NCBI GenBank assembly: GCA_007258455.2
Contig: VDFB02139291.1
Location: 1 to 64,000, forward strand
Direction of reading: 5' to 3'
Origin: Sequoia sempervirens
Lineage: Eukaryota > Streptophyta > Pinopsida > Cupressales > Cupressaceae
Length of the DNA: 64,000 nucleotides
Shown: positions 23,510-35,263 of the stretch, one piece after another
How positions within the stretch are numbered: the first letter of the stretch is position 1
Layout: the number at the start of each line of letters is the position of its first letter
Notes under the pieces: generated by a model
Seen by the model: the letters and a program-made list of their open reading frames with translations, nothing else
Told to the model about the DNA's origin: nothing
Database searches by the model: none
Translations under genes and position numbers: made by a program

Positions 23510-24996
23510 TTGCAATCACTTTGTGAGCTTACAGCAGGTTGGAAGGAGTTAATTGCTGCTGATTATGCAAAAAATCAGATTGCAATTAGCATTGTAAAAG
23601 GTCATTTGGATGATGAAAGGTATAAGTTGGTTGATGGGTTGATTCTCTATAAGGGTAGGATCTTTTTAGTACCTGAATCTAAGCTTAAAAAGGAGATTCT
23701 ACAATCTTTTCATGATGTCCCACTTGCTGGTCATCAAGGCATGTTTAAGACTTGTAAGTAGATTAGAGAAAGGTTTGCTTGGAAAGGGATGAAGGAAGAA
23801 ATCATGAATTACATAAGAGAATGTTCTATTTGTCAAAAGAATAAAAATGAACATTCTTTTCTAGCTGGTTTGTTGCAGCCCTTGCCAATTCCAAATCGGA
23901 AATGGGAGAGCATTGCTATGGATTTCATCACAGGTTTACCTAAGGTGCAAGGACGTGATTGTATTTATGTTGTGGTAGATAGACTAACTAAATTTGCTCA
24001 TTTCTATGCTATCACTACTTCATTCATAGCAACTCAAGTAACTGAATTATTCTTCAGAGAGGTTTTCCGCTTGCATGGGTTGCCTAAAACCATTGTTAGT
24101 GATAGGGACAGTAAGTTCCTAAGTGCTTTTTGGCAGGAGATCTTCAGGTTGAGTGGAACAGTGTTTACTCCAAGCACTAGTTATCACCCGCAAACAGATG
24201 GACAATCCGAGATTGTCAACAAGTGGTTAGAAGGCTACCTCAAAAATTATGTTTCGGGGTAGCAAAGAGCTTGGATTAAGTGGCTTCATTTGGGAGAGTA
24301 TTGTTACAACTCTTCCTATCATATGTCAATTAAGATGTCTCCTTTTATGGCTCTTTATGGATATGATGCTCTTAACTTCGTAGATTTGGTGTTTGGTGAT
24401 AGTAGAGCTCCACAAGCGAAGGATATGCTTCAGCACAGCCAAGACATCTTGAAATCACTTAAGGAAAATCTGCAACAAGCTCAAAATCAACAAAAGTTAT
24501 ACACTAATCAGGAGCGTGTTGAAAGATCTTTTGAGGTGGGAGGCATGGTCTACTTGAGACTTCAGCCCTATTGACAATTTTCCCTTAAAGAGGTGCAAAA
24601 AAGTTAAAGCCACGTTTTTATGGTCCATTCAAAGTCACCAAAAGGATTGGTGAAGTGGCATATGAGATAGAGCTTGCAACTGATAGCAAAGTTCACAATG
24701 CCTTTCATGTGTCACACCTCAAAAAGACGCTTGGGCACAATGTGGTGGCTACTTGAGAGTTACCTCCACTAGATGAAGAAGGGTAGTTGGTGCTGATTCC
24801 AGAAGAGATTCTTGACACTAGGGAGCGCTCCTTGAGGAGAAGAACAATCAAGGAGTACTTGGTCAGATGGAGGAACTTGCCCATTGAAGATGCAACATGG
24901 GAAGGTGAATATATTTTCCAACATCCTGATTTGCGGTTGCTTGGGGACAAGCAATCTCGAGGGGGGTGGACTGTAATGTCCCCTTCTCATCAGTGA
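23510..24996 (+). pseudogene. Chromovirus integrase with C-terminal chromodomain (decayed)
   Basis: The zinc-binding region has H..GHQG, then CSICQ after a TAG at 23759. The core (23860-24230) keeps the DDE triad: MDFITGLP, SDRDSKFL and TDGQSE. Further stops lie at 24260 and 24572. A chromodomain follows at about 24850-24930 (EYLVRWRNLPIEDATWE), which in this class binds histone marks and steers integration; it is frame-shifted relative to the core. The chromodomain places the element among chromoviruses rather than Tat or Athila. Confidence 0.9.
24957..24971 (+). other. Polypurine tract of the chromovirus
   Basis: A GAGGGGGGTGGA run lies directly before the 3' LTR at 24972, the expected position for plus-strand priming. 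Confidence 0.75.
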
Positions 24997-26691
24997 TCAA
25001 CCCAGTAATTCATCAACCTATTCCAGAGACCCATAGGCTTGATTGAGGTGAAATTAGGGTTTCCTTGCTTAGAGGTTTTGTGGCATTTCTGGGTGTTTAC
25101 TATTTTTAGTAAATACTATTTATGGTAGTAAGCAGTTGTCAGCTCTTCAGTTCTTCATTTTTCAGTTGGAGCAGTTGCTTGGGTTTGAGTTTTGGCTTTA
25201 AAAAAGCATTATGTTGGTAAAATAATTCATTTCAAGGCAATATTATTATAATTTTATGTTGACCCCATAGCCTAGTGCTCTAACATCAAGTTGTGTTAAA
25301 AAAGGGACATGGAGGGGGGGATGCCTTCATTAAAGGAAATTATGTTTTTTATTAAGTTTTTTTATTGTCTTGGAATGGACGCAACTTGAGGAGGAATTAA
25401 TAACTTTTTGAAATTTGAAAAGTTTCAAATGTGGCTTTTGGCGTACCTTGATGGGTATTGAAGAGTCATTTCATTTTCTTTAAAATGAAGCTTTGCTCCA
25501 GCATTTGACATCTATGAACTTATGCTAATGTTATGCTGTCGAAATGACAACTTGGTTTTTACTTCGAGGGATGCTTACCTTCTAGTTTCAATCCAATTTT
25601 GTGTTTGAAAGATAACACCTAGGTGGTATTTCTTGCTGCTTCTCATTCAGACTAGCAGATGGAGCTCAATTGTTGAAGAATTTTGGAGTTTTTGTCAATT
25701 TTGAGTTGTTGGTTCATCTACAGCCGAAAGTGGTTTTTGTTCGCAGCTCTTTGATTAGATTTTATATGGTTCTGGGCATTGTTGTTAAGTGATTGTTTAC
25801 TATGGGTGACCCTTTCTACCAAATTTGAGATTTTATTATCAAGTATCTGATTTTTTAGAGTAAATCGCCCCTCCTAGCTTGGCTGTACCTTTCATGGAGG
25901 CATTAAAATTTTTTGCCAAAAGATTGAAGGTGTTTTGAAGTTGTTTCTCTTGCAATTTGGGCACGAACCTTCTAGAAAGCATCTGTATTTGATTTAATTT
26001 AATTCGGGGGTAAAATGAAAGAGTTATGAACATTTCATTGATTCACAGTTTGCTGGTTGTTCATTTTCAGTTTGCTGGTTATTATTATCAGACTTCTAGT
26101 AGTTCAGATTTTGGTTCATGTTTCAGCATTTGAGAGATAATTAATTGTGTGGGATCATCTAGTTCTTATGTGCTTTGAAGCTATTGTAATCCTCATGTAA
26201 TTTTGCAGCTCTTTCTCATATTGTAAGACTTTAAACAGTAGTATTGTAAACAGTAGTACTGTTCCAATCCTTTATTGCTGCAATTATTTCATTTAATTTC
26301 ACATTAAGCACCCTTGGATGGTTTACAGCCAGTGTGGAGAATGAATGTTTAATCTTTCCTTGTACCCACTGTCAAGTGGTGAATCCCCACTCTTGAGTGG
26401 ATGCCCGCCGCATCGAATGAATTAGTTAGTGTTGAAAACTTCCATGGTTGGTTATCCGCTTGAGTTTATTTCAGTTTTGTAATAAGTACTCCGCCATATG
26501 CTATCACGTCGCCTTCCGAGGATCTTGGTGAACATTCTTGGCGTTGAGTTTTATCTTTTTACTTCAGTTGTAATCAGTTTCAGTTATTGAGTTATTTAGA
26601 TCCTAGGGATCCTCTGACCATATGCCCTCCCCTCCTCCATCATCGGGTCTTAGGGTGCATTCTTGGTTAGAGTTATTATTCCACATTGTTT
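24972..26691 (+). repeat. 3' LTR of the chromovirus, truncated at its end
   Basis: It begins TGTAATGTCCCC and follows the 5' LTR to about 26691 ('ccacattgttt'), corresponding to 20040 in the 5' LTR. The last ~85 bases, including the TTTTTCA end, are missing. The next LTR starts in inverted orientation two bases later. Confidence 0.88.
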
Positions 26692-26693
26692 AC

Positions 26694-27499
26694 TGAAATG
26701 TGCTGGTAATTTTTTTTCTTGAATTAAGCAACACAACCAACACTACGCCAAATGCATTAGCGTTAACTTGAAGGAGGAATAAATTGAAATTGCACGCAAC
26801 ACCAAGAATGTGCACACAAGATCCTTTGAAAGGCAAGGTGCTAACATATGGCAGAGAAAATAGAATTACAATCGAAATCAAATGCAACTCAAAGCTGAAA
26901 GAGGTGGTGAACCAGCCATAAAGATTTCTGCTCAACCACTTAAACAGTGAGGGGAATACTAGAAACATTTCAACTAATTCATCCGCTGCGGCGGGCATCC
27001 ACTCATGAGTGGGAATTCACCACTTTTTTAGTGGGTACAATGAGAGAATTAGCAAGTTCTTTTTCCCACACTGGCGGTAAACCATGTAGGGGTTACAATG
27101 TGATAAACAAACAAAAATAAAACAACAATTAAACAGACTGAAACAATACTATTGTTATCAGCCTTACAATGAAGAGAATTACTACAAATTATAAGAGTTT
27201 TTTAATAGAATGAAAGTACAACTGACAGAAGATGATCTCTCTATAATACCCTTCGAAATTATTGAAAACGAAACCAATCAACCAAACAAAACTGCAGATG
27301 ATTGAGCTGCTGCTAGAATGATACTGCTAAAAAAAAGACTTACCAAAAATAGCAAACAGCTATAAATAGTAAGTTACCAAAACTTCTTTAGAACCCCAAC
27401 AAGATAGGAAACCCTAATTTTACCTTTGACGAGCCTACGGGCTTCCGGAAATAGGCTATCAGTCACTGAAGGGCATATAGCAAAAATGGGGACATTACA
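26694..27499 (-). repeat. Inverted LTR of a related but different subfamily
   Basis: On the minus strand it runs from TGTAATGTCCCCATTTTTGC (27499) to ACATTTCA (26694), 806 bp, apparently complete. It shares the TGTAATG start and words such as 'gtttaccgccagtgtgg' and 'gatgcccgccgc' with other LTRs here, but is far shorter and diverged from the chromovirus LTR. The flank on the right is the target duplication cgttc; on the left it joins the broken 3' LTR directly. Confidence 0.8.
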
Positions 27500-28605
27500 C
27501 GTTCTGCACCAATAGATTCTGAACTGCATGGGAAAGTTGGCAGCCTATTTATGCTTGCGGCACAAATGACGATGAACATCATGTAATTGCCTCAGGAACT
27601 CCATGAAAATTGTCCTATGCGTAGGATAGCGTGGAAGCATAGCTAGATTTCCTGTAAATCCGTATACGCGGATGTAGGTGTATGTAGGGAACTGAATGAA
27701 CTAGTCCGCCCAATCAACCATCGCTGCTCTAGCAATTGCCGAGATACGAATGTGCAACTCATAGTCCAAATTTCTTACTGTGTAAGTCAGAAAAGCCTCG
27801 TGAACAGGCTTGAAGTGACGTTCAGCCTTAGTGAACTCAAGCTGGTCCTAGTAGTGATAGACTTTTTGAATAGTAAGTATGCCCACCGTGTTCAACCCTC
27901 TAAATTGACTGTAATAAGCGATCAAGTACACGAGGTAGGAACACATGTGAAACTCGTGGGCAACTAGGAAATTGGTGATTTGCTCGTGGAGATCATCGCT
28001 GATGAAGGATGCCCAGTCATAATGCTCTTGCCCAGAGATGATTTGACCAGTGATGTAATACATCCAAGGCTGAAATATGTTGGTGTCTGCATGACCCGAG
28101 ACATGATTCAGAAGTGTAATTAGAATCGCTTACTCATCCTTGTATTCACTGCGACCCACGTTGTTTGGCAATTTGTTCTTCTTTTGCTTCAACCATCACT
28201 CTGCCATCTTATTCTGACACTTGTCCATATCAGCATTGAATGCACGCTCACACTGCTCCATAAAAATGACCAGACTGCTCGGGTGCTAAGGATACCAAAA
28301 CATCTCTCGACATCCAGGGGTTTGAGACTACATATAACTCGTCCATCTATTGACACTATCTCATGAGTAGCAAAGTTGTAATGTTTAGCACAAGAGATTA
28401 CAAACTCTACACAGTGAATTGAGATAGGTATGGAAGCGGCCTCAGGTAACCCGGACTGCTGAATGTTCTGAACTATCAAATCTCTATTTTTGAGTGGATC
28501 TAAGACTGCTTCTGGAAGCACCTTGTGGAGATTCGTATCAACTGTCTTGATGAAGTCGTGAGTCAGGACCGATTTGGTCTTGAAATCGAGCTGAGTGTAT
28601 TGCAT
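27500..28605 (-). pseudogene. Unit gene, copy 2, N-terminal third
   Basis: Starts at 28605 with MQYTQLDFKTKSVL. It carries LPEAASIPISIHCVEFVI, VDGRVICSLKP, a frameshift near 28200, then the GRGEYKDE, PWMYYITG, HEFHMCSYLVYLIAY and FRGLNTVG blocks, and the AMAEWADWFIQFP-like and MLPRYP blocks (about 27620-27740). The gene is cut at 27500 by the chromovirus and resumes at 18335. Upstream are a 620-base leader and the TATTTAA box. Function unknown. Confidence 0.7.
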
Positions 28606-29218
28606 TTTGAAAAACTTGCCTGTTGACTGTGAACACGGCTATATTCTGACAAGTTTTCTGGAAAGTTAAAAATAGCCTGCTGAAGCTAAAAATAGCCTAT
28701 CGAAGGGCAATTTTCACGGAAAAATCTGAGATATGGGTTTTGTCCAGAAAAGATTCTAAGACAACCCAAAACGTCAGAAATGTGAAAATTTGACTTCTAC
28801 TCGACCATGCAAGGAATTTATAGTTGAGAAAATTAGAGCCTCGAGAACTGATGTTTTGGAGTAAATTTTCTTGAAAAATTCTAGCACATGGTTTTTCTCG
28901 AGGAAACTATTCTGAATGAACCCAAAAGATTTGTTTTGTCAAAATTTTCCTATTTCTCGAATATGCAAATGAAATCTGAGAGAATTTAGAAGAATTTTGA
29001 GAAGAAGAAAGACGTTTTTATTGCTCTCCTCTGTCAAAATCGCCACTTTAATCTTCAAATTTGTTGATGAATTCAAACTTTGCACTTGCAAAAGGAATAT
29101 TTTGATGTCTCTGAAATTGATTACTTATGAAATCGCCCAACTTTGGAAGAAAATTCGCCTCTGCCTTGAAGAATTACGAATTTCTGAAGCTGGATGAATG
29201 AATTAATGGTGGCGATGA

Positions 29219-29225
29219 TTAAATA
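29219..29225 (-). promoter_or_regulatory. TATTTAA box upstream of gene copy 2
   Basis: It reads CTATTTAATC on the minus strand and is followed by 'CGCCACCATTAATTCATTC', matching unit 1 at 2407-2440. A second TATA-like word (TATAAAG) lies about 360 bases further upstream at 29583. Confidence 0.5.
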
Positions 29226-29739
29226 GAGTAAAATCGCACCATAAAGGATGACTGCAAGATTTTAAAACCTTGACTGAAAAAGAATGATTTTGATTGGACC
29301 CCCGCCAGTTGAATTGATACTGACTCAGAGTCTGGATTACAAAATAATAATAAAATATTCAGTTTGCTTTCATATGCAATTTTAATATTTAATATTAAAA
29401 AGGGTGCCATTAATGAATTAATGAGGAAAATTGCCACTTTTAATGCAAACATGCAAAAGTCAAATTTTAATATTATTTTGGTAAATTAGGAAGAATCTCG
29501 GCATACTAATGCCAAAAAGTCAAAAATTAACTCTCCAGGCATCTGTTTGCACAAGTTATGAGATTTTTAGCTAACTTCCTACTTTATAGCTGACTGCAAG
29601 TCATAGTTGACCATGTTCAACACTGATTTCCGGATGATTGAGTGAGGCTGTGACCGAGATGGGATATCCATTGCGAAGTCTGCAGAGCAAGGATGAAATG
29701 TTTGTTGGGAGCTGCAACTACTAAAACCAACGTTTGACA

Positions 29740-30810
29740 CCTCAAAAAATTAGGCGCCTTTGATTAAATTGATGCTACGTCTCCAGACTTAGTTATTTCT
29801 TCATTTTGCCATCTTATGCTTCAATCTGCCGCTGACGGAGAACAATGAACCTTGTTGACTGGATGGTAGGCTCATTGCGTGACTGGAAGTATTCCGCATC
29901 CAACGACTGTATGTAAGGCACCTGAAAGCTGCATTAAGGACCCCAAAAGCAAGGGCGACCCTAGCCTGTGAAGGCTCAAACAACATTTTGTCAAAAGTGC
30001 AACTTTCAACCAGATACCCTAATTCGCCCCTTGACACTGGGAGCTGGAGTGCTCCGATTCACGCATCGTCAGTCTCATCGTGTAGCTAGAACAACTTACG
30101 AGAGATGTCTTTGGAGGCAACGAAGCAAGAAAACTGCTTCTAAGACCTCAAAGGGAAGGGCGCCTTTTCCAAGATGAAATATACGCTCTATACAACCATT
30201 TTCTGGATGTCTTCACTTTTCAGTGTTCTACAAAGACCTCGCACGTACGAGCGTTTGCCAAATCTCGGAGGCTAACGGCTGGGCTCGTTGGATAGCTGGA
30301 GTAATTGCGCACAAGTCTCGTGAAGACTGCGAAAGCTAAAAACCCCATCTGACAGGCCTAAAGGCTAGGCTCCCCTGGCCTACAGAGGTACAGGTGTGTA
30401 TCACTACATTTCTCCACCCTCTGATTTACGTGTCTGGTAGAATCCCTGCCATGATCACTCAGAATGTCAGATTGACTGGCTGACTGGTGCATTGCGAAGC
30501 TAGACTAGATCAAAAAAGATCTCAGGAAGACGTCATCTGCAAATACCATCATCTAATGGGCCATATTGAAGGGCGCCCTTGGGCTACAGGGGCTCAAAAA
30601 GCTGTGAACTGACCATCCTTTGTAATATGCAACCTCATGTACCTTCAGCTTCTGACGTCAGTTACCGGAGTTCTGCAACTTGGATGACTTCGCCGGATAG
30701 CTCGTCGGATAGCTGGGCTAATTCTGAAGAGATTGACTGCATTTTTAACCAAAAGCAACAAGATTTGGGCCTTCAAGGAGAAGGGCGCCCCTGGGCTACA
30801 GGGGCACAAA
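29740..30810. repeat. ~205-bp tandem repeats with GGCGCC cores (unit 2)
   Basis: Six diverged repeats have cores near 29752, 29955, 30150, 30370, 30570 and 30780. Several keep 'GGGCGCCC..TGGGCTACAGGGGC'. Between cores are conserved 'ggatagctgg' and 'attgcgaagc' words, also seen in units 0, 4, 5 and 6. Confidence 0.8.
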
Positions 30811-31289
30811 TCTGCTTTTTGCTAAAAATCTACATTTGTTTGATCTCTGTAATCACTGTTCCGGCCATTGAAATGACTATGTAGGAGTATAATTTCATTG
30901 TGAAGTGCTTCTCCATCATCACATGTCTCGTTCTGAGTCCTAGGTTCAGTTTCTGAGCTCCAGGTACTCAACAATTGCTGCTGATGACTGACATGACACT
31001 GACCAAAGTCCATATTTGACTTGCCCAAAAACTGTATTTTGACATCATTTTAGCAAGGTTTAGACTCTTTTAAGCAAAATGCCTTAATGAAGCAAAAAGT
31101 TTGGTTTGGGTACAACATAACTTGGACCCAAATCATACATATGCACCACACCACGCTTCCACAATCACCAAAGCAAATCCATAATTAGTGTAAACACCCA
31201 AGGTCGGCTGAACCTGTGTAAACACCATTAACATTTAAGTACACGCTTCCTCAAATCCAAAGACAACTCGTGGATCATACACAACACTA

Positions 31290-31680
31290 GAACAATCAAA
31301 ATGCACAATCTTGTGAAGGTTAACAAGTCCATTCAAAATGCGCAATCTTATGAAGTTGAATAAGTCTACTCAAAATGCATAGTTTTGTGTAAGTTGTTAA
31401 CTCCTCAAAGGATGATAAGGGAAGTAAATTATTGATAATCTAATATTAATAACAATTGGTATTCCTTGGCAGTTTAATAAATGTACCTAAAGCGTACACT
31501 TTCACATGAGTTCACAACCTCCATTGAAATGAGCTGATTTATAAATTTAAACCATGAATGGTAAGGCTCGTGGTTTTTGACAAGTTAACAACTCTGCCTA
31601 AAGTGTGCACTTTTATGAAGGATACTAACCTCCCTCACAATGTGTGATTTTACATGACTTCACAACTCTTCATTAAATGC
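31290..31680. repeat. Diverged short tandem repeats, non-coding
   Basis: In the stretch 31123-31805 I see no gene. Three copies of a ~37-bp repeat ('tcaaaatgc.caatcttgtgaag...taacaagtc') start near 31297, 31334 and 31371; weaker relatives ('gtgtgcacttttatgaagg', 'gtgtgattttacatgac') continue to about 31680. Confidence 0.55.
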
Positions 31681-31805
31681 TGAGGGAAGGTTCTAGATAA
31701 ATCTCAAAAGGCTAATGGCTGAAACGATGAGGTAGTTATCATAACTATCCAAGAAACTCATGCCTAGGAAACATAGCTAAGGTGTGTAAACTATTAAACA
31801 AAATG

Positions 31806-31954
31806 TGTAATGTCTCGTGTGTGAAGGGCTAAACCTCGACAGATGTCCTAACTCGTTGTGCTAGCAGGCGTGTACCTAATAACTAGATGGTGGGGCTCCA
31901 CGACCACATGTCCACTGTTCTCGTGGCTTTTATGCCTTCACCTCCAAGGTTGGT
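31806..31954 (+). repeat. ~280-bp tRNA-like repeat unit, first part (continues at 35171-35263)
   Basis: It matches the first half of the 275-281 bp unit seen on the minus strand at 36837-39358, starting TGTAATGTCtCGTGTGTGAAG. It is split by the LTR at 31955-35170 and continues with 'caaacctcaccc' to a box A-like 'TGGTGTAGTGG' near 35237, where another LTR begins at 35264. Confidence 0.75.
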
Positions 31955-34900
31955 TGTAATGTCCCCTTTTTGGCTTGTTCTGTAATGTCCCCTTCTCAAA
32001 CCTGATCTTTCCAGTGACCGTTGGCCCGTTCCTTGGGAACCCGAAGGCTAGACGGAAGATAAATTAGGGTTTCCTAATTTTGAGGAGGTCACTGCTCAGA
32101 GATGGTGGATTCAATGGCGGATTCTTTCTGGGTTTTCAGAGAGCTTCGCAGTGGTAGGTTCATCTCGGCATTCAGAGCACTTTTTGGAATTTACTATTTT
32201 TAGTAAATTCTATTTTTGGCAGCTTCCAGATGAGTTCAGCTCGGGTGACTTCCTGCTTCAGTTTGGTCAGATGTTTGGCTTAGTATTGGCTTCAGGGCAC
32301 CTTCGGAGGGATAAGTTAAGTCATTTAATTAAAAAGTCACGTTTAAATATTATATTTTAACGTTGACCATGGGCCTAGATTAATGACTTAAAGATGTTTT
32401 TAAAAAGGGGTCTTTGAGGGTGGCGCCCTCATTAAAAGATTAATTTAATTATTGCCAAAGTCAAACAAGCTTATGTTGGGCGCATTCTTCAAGAAGGGCA
32501 TTTAATTAAAATATCATTTATTAAACATTGAAGGAGAAAGTACGCCATTTTGAGGAGATTAGGGTTTTGGATTGAAAGTGACTTTAGGGTTACAAGAAGT
32601 CAAATGGAAATTTATAAAAGGAAGGAGTTGAGCATCATTTCATCATCTTTGGACTATGCTAATGTTATGCTGCCGAAATGGTTGCGGGAATTCTTCGAGG
32701 AATGAATGCCTCCTAGTCTGGGCTCGACTTCATGCTTGAGAGATAGCATCTAGTGGAGATTTTAGTATGCTTATGAGTGATTCAATCATTTGTAAGTTTG
32801 CATTTGTATTTGTGCTTGTATTTCAGTTTGATCTTGTTAAGTAAGTTGCATATTAGAGAGTTTTCTGTATTTGCAGATTTAGCTACAGCAGATTGGGTTT
32901 TTTGTTCGTAATTCAAAAAATACAAAAATATGGGTTGTGGGTATTGTCTTATTCTATTTGTGGGGGAAGAGGGAACATATTCCTAGAATTATAGAATTTA
33001 TTGTCAAGCCTTTTATTTTTAAAGAGAGGTCGAAATTCTGCTGAAGGCCGTACCATTCAGCATGTGCATTGGCATCCGTGCAAAATAACTAAAGGCTTCT
33101 AGATCTGTGTTTTGTGTTCTATCTTAGGCGTCATCTCCATTAGACCATGTTGCATTTTGTTTCAAGTAATTCGGGCAAGTTAAGAGAGAGATATGAGTAA
33201 ATGAGTAAATTCTATAGACTGCTGTTTTTAATTCAAGAGTGCAGATTTGTCTAAAAACAGCGTTTGTATTTGAACATTGAAAGATCTATTGTGTTTGGCT
33301 CTTCTATCCATACTAAAAGAGATCATTTGATGTAATGTTAAGTTGACAAATTTCTATGATATCAGCAGGCGATTGAACATCATTTGTAAAACTGACAGTA
33401 GTACTGGCAGTCATTCTCATTCTTGTTCAAATCTGATTGTAATGTATGATTTCATTTAAAGTTATTGTAATAGTTACAGCTCCGCCCTATGGTAGCTACT
33501 TTCCCATCCTGGGTTAGCAAGCACATTCTGGGTGTCGAGTATTTCCAGTTTCAGCATTTATTTCAAGTATTGAATTCTGTAATCACTCCGTCATATGGTC
33601 GCCCCTCACTCCGCATTGGATTGGGTAGCACATACTTGACGTTGAGTTCCTTTCTGTTTTTAGAGTAGAAGATCCTCTGACCAATGCTCGCCATCATCGG
33701 CGCCATTCTGGTTAGAGTTGCTTACTTGCACGTTTTGGTTTTCTTCTCTAACCTTAACGAGTGCACTGCTTTGTAATTTGAATTTGAAAAAACGAAAAAA
33801 TTTGGCTCGGAATATTTCATGTTCTCGATTTTGGTAGATTAGCCTATTATTTGGCTCTCGTAGGCTAATGCAGATGGTTAGAGGGTCCTGTTTGGCAGTT
33901 ATTTGAGTGTTTTCTTCTCCAAAGCTCAGCTTGGTTCAAGATTGTCCTCTGTTTGGTGATTTAGGACTCAATTTCACACACTTACTATTTATAGTAAGTC
34001 ACTTTGTCAGTGGAGTCCAGTGTTACTATTTATAGTAAGGCACCTAGGTGTATCATGGATGCAGTGTTGATCCTCGGGTTGAGTTGGTTTGGTAAGTTAA
34101 TGAGTATTTATGGAGTTATTATCATTAAAGTCACTTTAATGATAATAAAATTTTATAAAGGGATATTATAAAGTTTTTAAGTTCACTTTATGACTAGTGG
34201 GGCCATGACCCTCAATTAATGATTCATTAAAGGGGCGTCCCTTTATGAGGATTTATTCTAATGTTATTAAGTGCACATGAAATATATTAAATATCATTTA
34301 AATGATTTAAATGAGACTTCTAGAGGGGATTGACATACTTGGAAAAAAGTATATAATGGCTCATCAAAAGCACAAAAGCATTCATTCACTCATTTGAAAC
34401 TTATGCTTTTTGGTGATTTGGTTGTGAGAAGAATAGTGCTAGGGTTTCTGCACATTTTGATCATTAAGAACGGAATCTCTCTTTGATTTTGCATTCCTGA
34501 GGTGGTGAGAGATCTTTTGAAGGATTGCCATAGGAGTTGGCTGTAACCAGCAGTCAATATTGAGCATATTTCTAAAGATTTATTCAAGGTTGCAAGCAGA
34601 TTTGAAGGGTTTTTACATTGCAAAACTCAAGGTTATTATTGCTGCCATTGATTTACAGTTGAATGCATCTAACCTGGCTGTACTGCTACAACTAAGAGGC
34701 CGTACTGTCTTGTAGCAGCCAAACGTCCTCTCATCATTGCTGGGCGTGGTCTCTATCAGCCAAGTCGCTTGGTTTATGAAGCTCATTTCATACTATCCCA
34801 GGGCGGCCAGCATAGTAGAAGACTTTGCAGTTTATAAAGAGTTGGAAAAGACCACTTTAAGGGAAAATCGATCATATACAGGTTTCAGCTACAACAAGTT

Positions 34901-35170
34901 TCATTTCCAAAATTATTCTTAATTGCATTGTTAGGCATTTGGCATGCTATTTTGCAAATTTTCAGTTAAGAATGCAATAATAAATATAGATAATCATTTC
35001 GAGCTCATAGCATTATATATATTTGTTTTGGATTTGCATATCTCTCTTGTATTTCTTTACCTGGCAACATCATTGGAAAGTACAAAAATAAAAACAAATA
35101 TTATTCAAAGACACAAAAAAGACAATAGTGGCATTTGAGAACTCTTCAATAGGACAGGAGGGTTCTTACA
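31955..35170 (+). mobile_element. Solo LTR (TGTAATG type), itself interrupted by a solo LTR
   Basis: It begins TGTAATGTCCCC and ends CTTACA, flanked by ttggt (31950-31954 and 35171-35175). Without the nested insertion it is about 1.37 kb. It has a 'cttactatttatagtaag' palindrome near 33980 and no coding region. It inserted into the ~280-bp repeat. Confidence 0.85.
31981..33819 (+). mobile_element. Nested solo LTR, 1839 bp
   Basis: It runs from TGTAATGTCCCC to ATATTTCA, flanked by tgttc (31976-31980 and 33820-33824). The outer LTR reads on across it. It is related to the chromovirus LTR ('aattagggtttcc', 'tttactatttttagtaaattc'). Non-coding. Confidence 0.9.
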
Positions 35171-35263
35171 TTGGTGGGGAGCAAACCTCACCCTTAAAAC
35201 CCTGGGTAGCCGCTCTCACCACTAGGCCGGTCTTTTGGTGTAGTGGTTGGGCCTTTGGCTCTC

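Larger units (their letters stand above)
18336..27499 (+). mobile_element. Chromovirus-class Ty3/gypsy element with an inverted foreign LTR at its right end
   Basis: The whole block is flanked by cgttc (18331-18335 and 27500-27504), and the gene of unit 2 reads on continuously across it, so it entered as one insertion or was resolved at the same site. Parts: 5' LTR, tRNA-Met-type primer site, gag, pol with a C-terminal chromodomain, polypurine tract, a 3' LTR lacking its last ~85 bases, and an inverted ~806-bp LTR of another subfamily. The coding region is full of stops and some frameshifts; the element is dead. Confidence 0.85.
15987..31117 (-). mobile_element. Unit 2: minus-strand gene-bearing giant LTR, hosting a chromovirus
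   Basis: On the minus strand: terminus TGTTGTACCC-like at 31117, GGCGCC repeats (29740-30810), TATTTAA box (29219), leader, gene copy 2 (28605 to 16444, interrupted), then a 3' flank (15987-16443) with a TATA-like 'CTATAATC' and the word 'aaccctaaaatcacc' shared with units 4 and 5. The final ~700 bases are displaced because unit 1 abuts at 15981. The right target duplication would be taact (31118-31122); its partner is outside the window. The chromovirus at 18336-27499 splits the gene. Confidence 0.7.

Noticed and set aside
26694..27499. A simple solo LTR inserted in the chromovirus 3' LTR
   Set aside because: Its left neighbour (tttac) does not match its right neighbour (cgttc), and the right one pairs with the far-left end at 18331.
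10139..28605. The minus-strand gene of unit 2 as the antisense ORF of the Tat-like element, as known in Grande and Retand
   Set aside because: Gene copies occur without gag-pol, and unit 4 has its own termini and target duplication. The Tat element begins inside gene copy 1 at 5310, so the two are separate insertions.
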